In this document: positions 22,977-33,215 of the stretch, piece by piece
Layout of the letters: each line of letters opens with the position of its first letter
How positions within the stretch are numbered: position 1 is the first letter of the stretch
Assembly (NCBI RefSeq): GCF_020536995.1
Contig: NC_068355.1
Span: 930,001 to 994,000, forward strand
Source: Dreissena polymorpha
Lineage: Eukaryota > Mollusca > Bivalvia > Myida > Dreissenidae
Length of the DNA: 64,000 nucleotides
Reading direction: 5' to 3'
Program-made: the position numbers and the translations under genes
The notes under the pieces: model-generated
Seen by the model: the letters and a program-made list of their open reading frames with translations, nothing else
Database searches by the model: none
What the model was told of the DNA's origin: nothing

Positions 22977-24531
22977 GGCCGTTAATCATGCGCGCTACCT
23001 CTTTTTTGAGATGCATTAATAAATGAGTCAATGTAACTTCCAAGGTGGCGCTAAGGCCCGGATGTTTTGAAATTTCATGGATAATTTTACAGGGTGATTA
23101 GGTTTTATATGTTTTTTCACCAATTTTTGCATTATTTTAAAAATCGGACAATGTAGTGCGATTCAGCGAATATTACTTCATCCAAAAAAGAAAGAAACAT
23201 AGATTCTCAACCTATTTAACAACGTGAGATCCTTTATAAGTTGTGGCATGGTGGAGTTTTAAAAAGCATTTCTATGAGTTGTTCCAGTGTGACGAGAACA
23301 TTTCCACCCAATTAAATCGCTAACAGCATAAAACAATTGCGTACAACATACATTAGATGCTGCATGCACAAAAATATTGGCTTCTTGTCCACATAGTAGA
23401 TAATTTTGCATTTGTCCAAAAGAGATGGAGCCAATGCTTAGGAGATGGCGCCAATGATAGGAGGTTTTATATATATATATATATAAGTGATCAACTCAAT
23501 TAATTAGTCACCAATGTGAATAAAACATATTGTACGATATATACCAACATTTGTAATACTCAATAAAACCAATAACTTTATGTTCAACATTATCAAAATA
23601 ATTCATTGACAGCAATATTTGTCTACAGTATGGTAATTTACAAAATCAATATACGATAATACTTCTTCTTGAAATGATGATTCGTGTCCCTTAATCCAAA
23701 TGCTTAATTTACTAAAAGGCCAAGGTCAAAGAATCTTAATTAGGCTCAAATATGTTGTTTTTCCCACTTTCAACTCCAAAAAAATTATGACAGCTCTGTC
23801 TTTTCTGTTAACATTTTTGTATCATACATGTTAAATGTTCTTATCTTATAAAGACGAACATTTAAATCCATCAAGACATTATTAGAAAACTACTTTTTCT
23901 AATTAAAAAGGCACGCGACTCAAATGTGCTGAAGTAGTCAACTTACACAAATTAATAAAGGTCCTGTAAACATAATAGAAACCATAACATAAAATATTTC
24001 ACTTTATTTTAGCTGTAAATGTGCATTGGCGCCACCTCCTAATCTGAGCGCCACCTCCTTGGCATTTGCTCCATCTCTTTTGGAAAAATGCAAATTTATC
24101 TATTAGATCGGCTAGAAGCCGATCATAGATATTTTTGTGCACGCATTACCTTGTACATGTTCAAAGCAATCGTTTAATGTAATGAGCGATTTAATTGACT
24201 GGGAATTTGCTCGTCAAACAGGCAAAAGACATTGATTTGCTTTTATGAATTCTACCATGTTACAACTTATAAAGGTCCTCACGTTTCAAAATGGGTTGTG
24301 ATTGTATGTTTCTTTACAGCTTTGGATGAATTTATAATCGCTGAATCGCACTACATTTGCCAACTTTTAAAAATAATGCGAAATATGTTGAAAGAACATA
24401 TAAAACCTTATCACCCTGTAAAATTATCCGCTTAATTTTAAAACATCCAGGCCTGAGGGCCACCTCGGAAGTAGCATTGGCTCAGTTATTAATGCATCTC
24501 AAAAAAGAGGTGGCGCGCATGATTAACGGCC
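22977..24531. mobile_element. 1.55-kb foldback element with about 490-bp inverted arms
   Basis: The left arm (22977 to about 23465) reads GGCCGTTAATCATGCGCGC, then CTCTTTTTTGAGATGCATTA. The right arm (about 24027 to 24531) is its reverse complement, ending GCGCGCATGATTAACGGCC. Arms match through AGCGA-TAT-A-TTCATCC and GAGATGGAGCCAATGC. A 560-bp AT-rich centre has no gene. No clear target duplication. It interrupts a 48-bp tandem repeat, copies of which lie directly on both sides. Likely a non-autonomous foldback DNA transposon; the family is unknown. Confidence 0.85.
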
Positions 24532-24535
24532 GTGT

Positions 24536-24665
24536 TTTGAAGGAATATCAAATACGCTGACTGTAAACAAATCAATGGTGGCTTTTACAGGAATATCAAA
24601 TACGCTAACTGCACACAAATCAATGGTGGCTTTACAAGAATATCAAATACACAGACTGCAAACAA
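24536..24665. repeat. 48-bp tandem repeats just past the zinc-finger stop codon
   Basis: The phrase GAATATCAAATACGCTGACT with CAATGGTGGCTTTT repeats two to three times. The unit closest to the gene overlaps its stop codon (CAATGATGCTTCAT). One more unit lies at 22930-22975, on the other side of the foldback element. Confidence 0.85.
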
Positions 24666-24666
24666 C

Positions 24667-25262
24667 TCAATGATGCTTCATGTGGCTGTACAGAGTGGCA
24701 TTCTGCGCGAACTGCTTGGCACAGATGCTGCACTGGTAAGGCTTCTCTCCGGTATGAGTGCGCAGGTGCTGGGTCAGGTGGTGCTTTTGTACAAAACACG
24801 CCCCACACTGATCGCACTTGTAGTCCCGAATCTGAAGGTGGATCTTCATGTGGATCTTCAGGGCCTGGGACCGCCGGAAACCTTTCCCGCAGGTTGAGCA
24901 CACAAACTGATTGGTCTCTGAATCTCTATGTTCAAATTTCATATGCATGGCTTTCTCACCCATAGTGTCGAATTCCCGCAAACAGAATCGGCATACAAAC
25001 TTCCCTTTGATGAAAAACGGCTTTTCCATACAGTCTGTTTTGCTGTTCAGATGGCGCATCAGCCGCGACTTCTTGCAGAATCCTCTCCCGCATTTCTCGC
25101 ACATGTGGTTCTTTTCTGCAGGCTTGTTCACGTGGGAAGCTCTTCGATGGTCGATCAGGTGGGCCTCTGATTGGAAGTGCTTTCTGCAGACGCCACAACC
25201 GTACGGCAGCTTGGAGTGTTTGAACTCCATGTGTGTCTTCAGCTTGGAGGCCCGAAGAAATC
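24667..25262 (-). CDS. C2H2 zinc-finger gene, last exon (fingers 13-19)
   Basis: Terminal exon of a nuclear, probably DNA-binding C2H2 protein. It begins after a TATTGCAG acceptor in phase 1, completing the finger started in the previous exon (CTECGKG then FLRASKLKTHMEFKH). It holds CGVC..H, CEKC (a C2HC variant, HLNSKTDC), CRFC, CSTC, CDQC and CSIC fingers, with the classic HTGEKPY linker before the last, and stops right after YSHMKHH. Spacing is canonical. It cannot be assigned to a named vertebrate orthologue from sequence alone. A decayed copy of its end lies at 22503-22640. Confidence 0.92.
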
Positions 25263-25439
25263 CTGCAATAATAGCTGTGATTTATGATTTGGATGTAAGA
25301 AGAGACCAAGTGAGTTCTCAATATCAGCAGGATGTCATGCATATATAGAGGCAGACTGTTTGTAAGTGAGATTAATTGTAAATGATTGAAAAATGGCGTC
25401 CTTTCTGATTTTTTTTGGACAAAGAGGACCCATACTAAG

Positions 25440-25560
25440 ACCAGGCTTAATGCAGTCTAATCAGGGACGACACTTTATGACTTAACATGATTTTGGTTTC
25501 GAGGAGACTTTCTTTCAACGAAGCAATCCATAAAAGCAGAAAGTGTTGTCCTGTCCAAAT
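25440..25560. mobile_element. GTCGTCCCAGATTAGC-family MITE, fragment
   Basis: TCTAATCAGGGACGACACTT and CATAAAAGCAGAAAGTGTTG survive; the ends are lost. Confidence 0.65.
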
Positions 25561-26364
25561 ATCATTTTATTTAACAATACTCAGTATTCGTGCATTAGTG
25601 TTTGTGAAAAACAGAAACAAATGGATCCCATTTTATCAGTCATTCACGCAGAAGCTCACTTAAACCTTCAGCCTTGTATATGCATGTCACCCTGATAAGA
25701 TATCTGTGTATGAAGTTTCAGAGAAATAGATGAATTTGATCTCACATTGATTTGAAATAATGAGAAATGTGTTGTTTTTTAATTTTCTAGGTGTATGAAC
25801 TGCCTAACAAGAACTATTTAATTAACAACAGCCATCAGAATAAGAATAATTTGCCACATAGTTAATTTACCCTTTCCTCCATAAAAAGCAAAATGAAAAT
25901 GGCTTTTGCAACCGGCATAATAGAACTTGCAGTCTGTTAAGGTTTTATGCTGTTTGCTGCTCATCAGTATCTAAGGTTTGGAAATGAAGCCTTACAAACT
26001 TGAATCTACCGGTAGTAGGAAAGGTCCTTAACTAAATTTAATTTTCGAAGGGACTTCACACGCGTTAAAATATGTTTCTAAGTGGTAAAGTTTTATTCAA
26101 TAATTTGCAGAAAAATGCAATTGAATTCATTTCTACTGCCTCTTAATAGACAATAAACTTTATAGAGGAATAAAAATGTACTGCATTTAGTATTTTAGCA
26201 TTTGTGTGTACAAGTATGCATTATATTTTGCTCTTTCAAAACCAAACATTTTAAGATATGTGTATAGAGCCAGGACATGAGACAATTTCAGCAAATTCCT
26301 CCAATAGTAAATACTCTTCCCAAATTTTTTATAAACATTGCGCAGCGCTCTGTGAAAAACAGGA

Positions 26365-26455
26365 CTAAAAGCATTTATTGGTGTTAAGTGTCGTCTCAGA
26401 TTGGCCTTTTCAATCAGCACAGGCTAATCTGAGACAACACTTTCCCCTTTATTTT
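26365..26455. mobile_element. GTCGTCCCAGATTAGC-family MITE, fragment
   Basis: AAGTGTCGTCTCAGATTGGC and GCACAGGCTAATCTGAGAC form one hairpin pair only. Confidence 0.6.
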
Positions 26456-26627
26456 GTATTTCTTCTTTTAAAGGATGTCTATTTTTAACAAAAACTATTT
26501 TAAGCAGATACTGTGGACACTTAAAGAAAAGCCATTAAACCCCATTTTCCTAGAGAAAGGCTTAAATGTATTTTTGCTCAACTATTTTGAAAGAAAGAAC
26601 TCTTTTGAAATAACCATTAAACATGAC

Positions 26628-26718
26628 AGGTGGTCAAGCCGTAGTGGATATGGTGTCTGCATTGCAACCAAGAGATCTCGAGTTTGACCCTTACTTTAGT
26701 AGCATTCTAAAGATCTCT
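26628..26718 (+). mobile_element. tRNA-derived SINE head and body
   Basis: GTAGTGGATATGGTGTCTGC (A-box-like) and GATCTCGAGTTTGACCC (B-box-like) are followed by AGCATTCTAAAGATCTCTGG. The same order occurs at 38221-38335. The 3' part, GGTTCTACCCAGG, runs straight into the minisatellite. Confidence 0.7.
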
Positions 26719-27662
26719 GGTTCTACCCAGGGTATTGACTCGAGCTCATCTTTGGTTCTACCCAGGATATTGACTCGAGCTCATCTCTAGTTCTACCCAG
26801 GATATTGACTTGAGCTCATCTCTGGTTCTACCCAGGATATTGACTTGAGCTCATCTCTGGTTCTACCCAGGATATTGACTCGAGCTCATCTCTGGTTCTA
26901 CCCAGGATATTGACTCGAGCTCATCTCTGGTTCTACCCAGGATATTGACTCGAGCTCATCTCTGGTTCTACCCAGGATATTGACTCGAGCTCATCTCTGG
27001 TTCTACCCAGGATATTGACTTGAGCTCATCTCTAGTTCTACCCAGGATATTGACTCGAGCTCATCTCTGGTTCTACCCAGGATATTGACTCGAACTCATC
27101 TCTTGTTCTACCCAGGATATTGACTCGAGCTCATCTCTGGTTCTATCCAGGATATTGACTCGAGCTCATCTCTTGTTCTACCCAGGATATTGACTCAAGC
27201 TCATCTCTTGTTCTACCCAGGATATTGACTCAAGCTCATCTCTTGTTCTACCCAGGATATTGACTCGAGCTCATCTCTGGTTCTACCCAGGATATTGACT
27301 CAAGCTCATCTCTTGTTCTACCCAGGATATTGACTCGAGCTCATCTCTGGTTCTACCCAGGATATTGACTTGAGCTCATCTCTGGTTCTACCCAGGATAT
27401 TGACTCGAGCTCATCTCTGGTTCTACCCAGGATATTGACTTGAGCTCATCTCTGGTTCTACCCAGGATATTGACTCGAGCTCATCTCTGGTTCTACCCAG
27501 GATATTGACTCGAGCTCATCTCTAGTTCTACCCAGGATATTGACTTGAGCTCATCTCTGGTTCTACCCAGGATATTGACTCGAGCTCATCTCTTGTTCTA
27601 CCCAGGATATTGACTCGAGCTCATCTCTGGTTCTACCCAGGATATTGACTTGAGCTCATCTC
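26719..27662 (+). repeat. 35-bp minisatellite, about 27 copies
   Basis: Unit GGTTCTACCCAGGATATT followed by GACTCGAGCTCATCTCT, highly uniform, with variants at two positions (CTCGAG/CTTGAG/CTCAAG; CTGG/CTTG/CTAG). It lies in an intron of the C2H2 gene and begins at the tail of a SINE. Confidence 0.98.
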
Positions 27663-27874
27663 AGAAAGCCTTAGGCTTTTGATGCAATAAAATTCAATAA
27701 ATTTAAACTAAATGTTAAACATGGGATACATGTATCTAAATGCAATTATAAGATAAAATGTCAACAACATTTGCCTAAGATACAACAGACCTAAGGCGCG
27801 AGCCCCTAGTCACAAAACTCCTTAGTTCAATGCTTAAATACAAACTGTCCCTGGCCATGGGCTGCTTACAGTAC

Positions 27875-27974
27875 CTTTCCCACACTCTGTACAGCTGAAC
27901 TTCTGTTCATCAGTGTGGGCCTTACGGATGTGATAGTTCATCTCCCCCTTGCGCTTGAAGTCCTTGCCACACAC
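27875..27974 (-). CDS. C2H2 zinc-finger gene, internal exon (100 bp)
   Basis: Short exon between an ATTGCAG acceptor and a GTACTG donor. It encodes VCGKDFKRKGEMNYHIRKAH, then TDEQKFSCTECGK and one base. The first finger is completed by the CD ending the exon at 29570, the second continues in the exon at 25262. Both junction phases fit exactly, which is strong support for the gene model. Confidence 0.92.
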
Positions 27975-27979
27975 CTGCA

Positions 27980-29270
27980 ATTAGAACTCCCTTAATAACC
28001 AATATCCAACGCTCACTAGTACCAATAGCAAACAATAAACCTCTCCAGCTTCTTCTGTCATTTTGAAGTTTTTCCATGCTGAACAAAATGGGAGATCTTT
28101 AGAAATCTTAAATTTAATTCTTATACAAAACATTCATGAATATGACAACATTCCCAATTAGCAAAATTTGCAAATTACACTATTTTCATTTATATTAGTA
28201 TTCATGTGTTCTTTTGCTAGTAATTAAGCCACAGCTATTTAACTATGCAAAATATTAAGATCAAAAGTGCTTGGCTACATTTGTAATGTAATGACTTTTA
28301 TTGAACATTTTTTAACATTACTTTATTATATATAAATAAGTTAATTTTGGAAATCATAAATACATTTTTTTATCATAATGTAACGTGATAAATATTATTG
28401 GTAATTACTAAATATACATATGTAAATAATAAATACTTGAATATTAGAAATTTAAACTTTCTCACAGAACATATACAACTATTATTACATTATTAAGATA
28501 TATAATAGATGTTATTAAATCATATAGAGAATTATTATTATGACATGTTCTGTAGTATAATATAAAATACCTATTTTCTAAAATTCTTATAAAAATCAGT
28601 TTGTTTAAAATTTCGGAGAATGTTAGGTTGGAATACATGTACATTATATCGCATGATGGCCAATTTTAACATCAATATTTCCTTCCCTTGGAGGTTGAAA
28701 CGTCAATTAATCATAATCTAATCGCCGTAAGGTAATTTTCTTGAATTTCTCTTAATAAGACCACAGGCATGCATATTGATGTACAAGCAAATCAAATAGT
28801 CAATGAATATGTAAAATTGCAACGCAGTATACTGGTCACACTTCTGTACATGCCTGTCAATTTATGAGTATATAAGATGCGTGAAATCACCCACAAAATA
28901 CACTTGCGGCTAGGTTTTAAACGATTACTTTAGACTTATTTTTATAAACAGAACTTGTGTAATAGTTGTATTTAATTCAATAGAAAAATAAAATAGAATT
29001 TGTAAATTATATATATATATATATATAAATTCTTATAAATTATACAGTACATAATTACGGTACACATTTAAATACACAAACTGCATAAATCATAACTCAA
29101 CTTGTTTAGTATGCGTCTTTTGTTATTAACTTTTTTCATCAAATTGTCTTTTTCTAAGATTGTTAACACTTAAATAAAATATACAAAATCAGGAAAACTC
29201 ACGTGTCACTATCAGTATATAAGACATAGATCTAATATAACTTCCAATGATATTTCTAAATTAGTCACAC
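27980..29270 (-). other. Intron of the C2H2 gene
   Basis: Very AT-rich, with a TA microsatellite near 29010-29028. No gene seen. Confidence 0.5.
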
Positions 29271-29548
29271 AACAAGAGATGTGTTCGTCAGAAACACAAT
29301 GCCCCTTTCTGCGCCGCTTTGAATTATTTTTTTTACCTTTGACCTTAAAAGATGACCTTGACCTTGAACTTCCACCACTCAAAATGTGGGGCTTCATGAG
29401 ATACACATGCATGCCAAATATCAAGTTGCTATCTTCAATATTGCAAAAGTTATGGCCAACGTTATTTTTTTGTCCGGACGGACAAACTGACATACTGACA
29501 GACAGTTCAACTGCTATATGCCAAACTACCGGGGGCATAAAAATATTA
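29271..29548 (+). repeat. About 270-bp dispersed repeat, copy 2
   Basis: Same blocks as 21622-21893, from CAAGAGATGTGTTCGTCAGA to GGGGGCATAAAAATATT. It ends only about 20 bp before a coding exon, within the splice-donor side of the intron. Confidence 0.85.
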
Positions 29549-29569
29549 AGTAGTAACAAAGTTTCATAC

Positions 29570-31224
29570 ATCACAAATGAATGGCCTTTCTCCGGTATGC
29601 ACCCGTATGTGCTCAGTCAGCGTCTTGCGGTCGGAGAATCGAAGATCACAGTGAGTACAGGAGAAGGGTCTGTAATCCATATGCACCGACTTAACATGCT
29701 TGTTCAGTGAACTGACATCAAAAAATGACTTTCCGCATACATTGCAAGTTTTGTCATTGACCTTCACTCCATTATGTATATCCATGTGCGTTTTCAGAGA
29801 GCGTTTTGCAGCAAAGACTTTGTCACAAATCTTGCACGTGTAAGTTCCCTTGTGAAGATTCATATGCTTACACAGTGCTGTTTTACATGAAAATGTTTTA
29901 TCGCAAGTGCTGCAGAAAATTGGTTTGAGTTTTGTATTTAAAACTGCACTGTCTGGCCATTCATTGTTTTCCTCATTTTCTTTTTTCTCTTCAAGAGTTT
30001 TTGTCTTTTGGACAATCAAACCCTCTTCATTTTGGTCTGAACTGTTATCAACAACATCTGTCTTCATAGCATTCTCTTCCCTTTTTTTAAATTTCCTTTT
30101 CACAGGAACCGATTTCCTTTTTCTTCTTGAAGCTTTTTTCTCTGAACTCAAATGACCATCATCTTTTGCATGTTCAGCAGCACTTGCTTCATGCAATACA
30201 TTTCCTTCTTTTTCAGAACTGCTGTTGGTATATGCATGTCCCTTGCTCTTCTTTGCAGAATTTATCTTTAACTTATTTATATGAGCAGTTTCCATTTTAT
30301 CTGCTTGCTTTTGAGAGTTAGTTATGTCAACAGTTTCCTGAATGTTGTCACTTAAGCTTTCTTCACTAGTAATATCAGGATTTTTCGGCATACAATGAGA
30401 ATCAAATTCATCATGTTCTGTCTTATCTTTTATGATATAATTAATACCGCTATCATCATCACCATCTGACTCATAGTTTATCATGTTGTTAATTTCATCT
30501 GCATCTTCAATATCAGTGTCTGCATTATAAGCAGAAAAATTGCCTTCATTAACATTAATTTTATTTTCATTAAATTCATTCTTAACATCACAAACATTTT
30601 CTTTGTTTAAAGCAGCAATTACATCAAGATCTGAACTCAAATTTCCAGTAATATTGAATCCAAAGGCATTGACCAGTTCCACACTTCTTTCCCTAGAACT
30701 GACATTCCCAACACTGGTCTTTTCACTTGTGTTCAGTTCAGTTCCCAAAACAGCAGCATTGTACATGTCATCATCTACCTCAATCTTTATCTGCGGCAAA
30801 TCCAGAAGAGGTTCAACAGGAGGAATAAAACCTGCTGCAATTAAGGGTGCTTCATATGTTGCATTCTGGCCCATACTAATATGGGGACCTAATGGGGGAT
30901 ATAAAGGCATATAGCTCCCGGACGGTTGAAAGCCTATTTGGAGATCTTTGACAATGTTGTTGACCATTTTCCTCTTTTCTTCGTTTTCTTGCTGCGTCAG
31001 TAAGGTTCTATTCTGCATGGTCGTTTCTAAATGCGTATTAATATGGACTTTCAAATCTTTCGCAGTGGGGAAGAACACATTGCACCAGTGGCAGTTGTGG
31101 CCTTCAGACAGTGTCATGGATGAGTTTAAGTCATCTGGTTGCTCATGTTTGCGCATGTGGCGATTCATTTCCGAAACGCGCCTGAATCCTTCTCCACAGA
31201 GTTCGCACGTGTGCGATACCTCCC
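29570..31224 (-). CDS. C2H2 zinc-finger gene, large exon (fingers 6-11 and acidic linker)
   Basis: Begins after CCTACAG in phase 1 (codon G-GG) with finger CELCGEGF..H..H, then CHWCNVFF..H. About 350 residues without fingers follow. That linker is rich in Asp/Glu/Asn/Ser (DIEDADEINNM, ESDGDDDSGIN) and ends in a basic patch (KKASRRKRKSVPVKRKFKKR), a likely nuclear localisation signal. Four fingers follow (CSTC, CKIC, CNVC, CTHC) with HTGERPF, and the exon ends CD at a GTATGA donor. The last four fingers repeat the order and linkers of the previous exon (MNLH-GTYTC, SSLNKH-SVHM, RTL-EH-RVHTGERPF), so this is an internal duplication. The role is probably transcriptional regulation, by family. 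Confidence 0.93.
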
Positions 31225-31679
31225 CTGTAGGAAATGATGATAAGATTTACACAAGATGGTTAACCCTTAACCTCTTAGATACTCATTTTGACGAATTTGT
31301 ATTCCCTTAGAAAGTTACATTTAATTAAGACCTTTCTTACTAGATTCAAATTTCAAAGGCTTCATTTCCAACCCTTAGATACTGATGAGCAGCAAACAGC
31401 ATAAAACCTGAACAGACTGCGAGCTACTTGCAGGCTTTTTTGGTTTTATGCTGTTTGCACATAGCCATTTTCACTTTGCTTCTGAGTGGGAAAGAGTGAA
31501 GTTTTACATTTTATGTGTATCAAAATATATTAATGTTCTGTTTTCCATGAACATTTATCCATACACAGTATCTCAATGAATGATTAAATTTGACAACAAT
31601 AAGCCTTTTTGACTAATGACGATTTTAATGTTAAATCTTTCAGATAAAAATTGATTCCTCTCTTAAGAACCAAAATTTA

Positions 31680-31985
31680 TATGAGCCTTGTTCTCGAAAA
31701 ACTTAGTAAAATGCATGTGCGTAAAGTGTTATACCAGATTAGCCTGTGCAATTATTATTATAATTGTACATAATTGTTCATTATATACAATGCCATCTTC
31801 CTGGTTATCATTCCTACTAATGTCTTGATCCATAATCCCATCACTCATATGAGCTTCAAGGTCATCAGAGGTACTAAACAAAACTCATGTCTAGGCAGAA
31901 AGTGTTGTCCCTGATTAGCCTTTGCAGACTGCACAGGCTGTTTTGGGATGGCACATTTCCTATATGTATTTAGCCCAGCTTTCAC
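31680..31985. mobile_element. MITE copy enclosing a C2H2 exon fragment
   Basis: The left part (GAGCCTTGTTCTCGAAAAAC to AGATTAGCCTGTGCA) and the right part (AGGCAGAAAGTGTTGTCCCT to CCCAGCTTTCACAGAACATG) are the two halves of the window's common MITE. Between them is about 130 bp not found in other copies, most of it derived from a zinc-finger gene exon. Confidence 0.7.
31793..31876 (-). pseudogene. Fragment copied from the first C2H2 exon
   Basis: On the minus strand it reads MSDGIMDQDISRNDNQED, clearly akin to the exon's ISDRVDVKMNQDTSRNDDQED. Nucleotide similarity spans about 80 bp. No splice sites; it is not part of the mRNA model. Confidence 0.75.
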
Positions 31986-32029
31986 AGAACATGCATTATA
32001 CCGCTATTGCTGTAACAATACTACAAATA

Positions 32030-32400
32030 TACAGAGGATATTTGTTGGACTCGATGGAACATCGATTTAATTTCACGAGTGATCATTTAAAATAACATAT
32101 TCATGAGTGGCGCAGCCACAAGTGAAAATATATATTTTTTATGATCACGAGTGAATTAAAATCAATATTTCATCTAATCCAACACATTTTCTTTTGATTT
32201 TATGTTTTTTTCACCTTTTATTTAAATTGTAAAAGAGTGTAACTGGATAATTTCGCTGGATTCATGACGTCATTTAGTCAAAAAAATGACTTCATTTCAC
32301 AGTAAAACAGTGAAAAATATTGATATTTTTCACTGTTATTTTTCACTGTTTAAAACAATGAAATCTCAGTTTTATTTCACTGATATTTCTCTATAAACCA
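32030..32400. repeat. Palindromic dispersed repeat, TTTCACTGTT type
   Basis: Inverted pairs are seen: GTTGGACTCGATGGAACATC with the right-hand TTCATCTAATCCAACAC, CACGAGTGATCATTT with ATGATCACGAGTG, and a GTGAAAAATATTGATATTTTTCAC palindrome core near 32310-32335. It adjoins the splice donor of the exon ending at 32429. Confidence 0.7.
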
Positions 32401-32428
32401 CCGGAAAGCATAAAATAAATCTTCATAC

Positions 32429-33199
32429 CTTTATGAAGACGAAGGTGATGGTTGAGATCAGCAATTCTCTTGTAGGACTTGGGACACAGTGTACATTTGA
32501 AAGGCCTCTCTCCAGTATGTACCCTCTCATGTTCGTCAAGTGTCCTTTTGCCAAAAAATGACTTATTGCAGAACTGGCATTGATAGTTTGTAATTCCCAT
32601 ATGTACCGACAATGTATGTTTATTCAGTGAGCTCTTGTCGCAAAACACTTTGTCACATACGTTACATACCACGTCACCAGTGAAACCCTCGTGAACCTTT
32701 GCATGGTTAATCAAAGAGTAAGTGGAGTTGCAAACTTTTCCACATTTGTCACATGTGTACGTCCCCAGGTGTAGATTCATGTGCCTTTCTAAGCTTCGAG
32801 CATTGTGATATACTTTCCCACATTCTTCACACTTAACTGGACTTTTTTTATCAGTTTTTGAAGGACTTGCCTTTTTAACAGGTGTTTTATTTTTCTTATT
32901 CGTATTTATCAAATTGACAATGGCATTTGCTTGCAGTTCAGGAAAGTTTTCTTCTTTCATGGCTTGACCTGTTTCTTCCGATGTTTGTTCATTTTCTGTT
33001 TTCACGTGTACTGCTAATGAAGTATCCATGTCAAGGTCTTCAGTAGTGTCGCTCCATCCATCAATTTCATCTTCTTGATCATCATTTCTACTGGTGTCTT
33101 GATTCATCTTTACATCAACTCTATCACTAATATGACAGTCATGGTCATCATTTGTACTGGTGTCTTCATCCATCTTTACTAAACGTTGGAGGCCGGTGT
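32429..33199 (-). CDS. C2H2 zinc-finger gene, exon with fingers 1-5
   Basis: Starts after GCATGTAG in phase 1 and ends CATAAAG at a GTATGA donor. The N-terminal part is acidic with a short internal repeat (MDEDTSTNDDHD / MNQDTSRNDDQED) and WSDTTEDLDMDTSL, then a basic patch (KKNKTPVKKASPSKTDKK). Five C2H2 fingers follow: CEECGKVY, CDKCGKVC, CNVCDKVF, CQFCNKSF and CTLCPKSY. The upstream exon with the start codon is not located with certainty; an in-frame Met occurs 15 residues in (MDEDTS). The module matches that of the next exon finger by finger. Confidence 0.92.
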
Positions 33200-33215
33200 C
33201 TACATGCAAAAACAA

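Larger units (their letters stand above)
25270..26620 (-). other. Intron of the C2H2 gene, left part
   Basis: Non-coding. Contains two partial MITE copies (25440-25560 and 26365-26455). CAGTATCTAAGGTTTGGAAATGAAG near 25965 is echoed near 31375 in another intron of the same gene, so the introns share older repeats. Confidence 0.5.
31230..32425 (-). other. Intron of the C2H2 gene with nested repeats
   Basis: Holds a MITE that surrounds an exon-derived fragment (31680-31985) and a palindromic repeat (32030-32400). The rest is AT-rich non-coding sequence. Confidence 0.6.

Noticed and set aside
24670-25348. Plus-strand open frames opposite the last zinc-finger exon
   Set aside because: Antisense shadows of a clearly coding exon.
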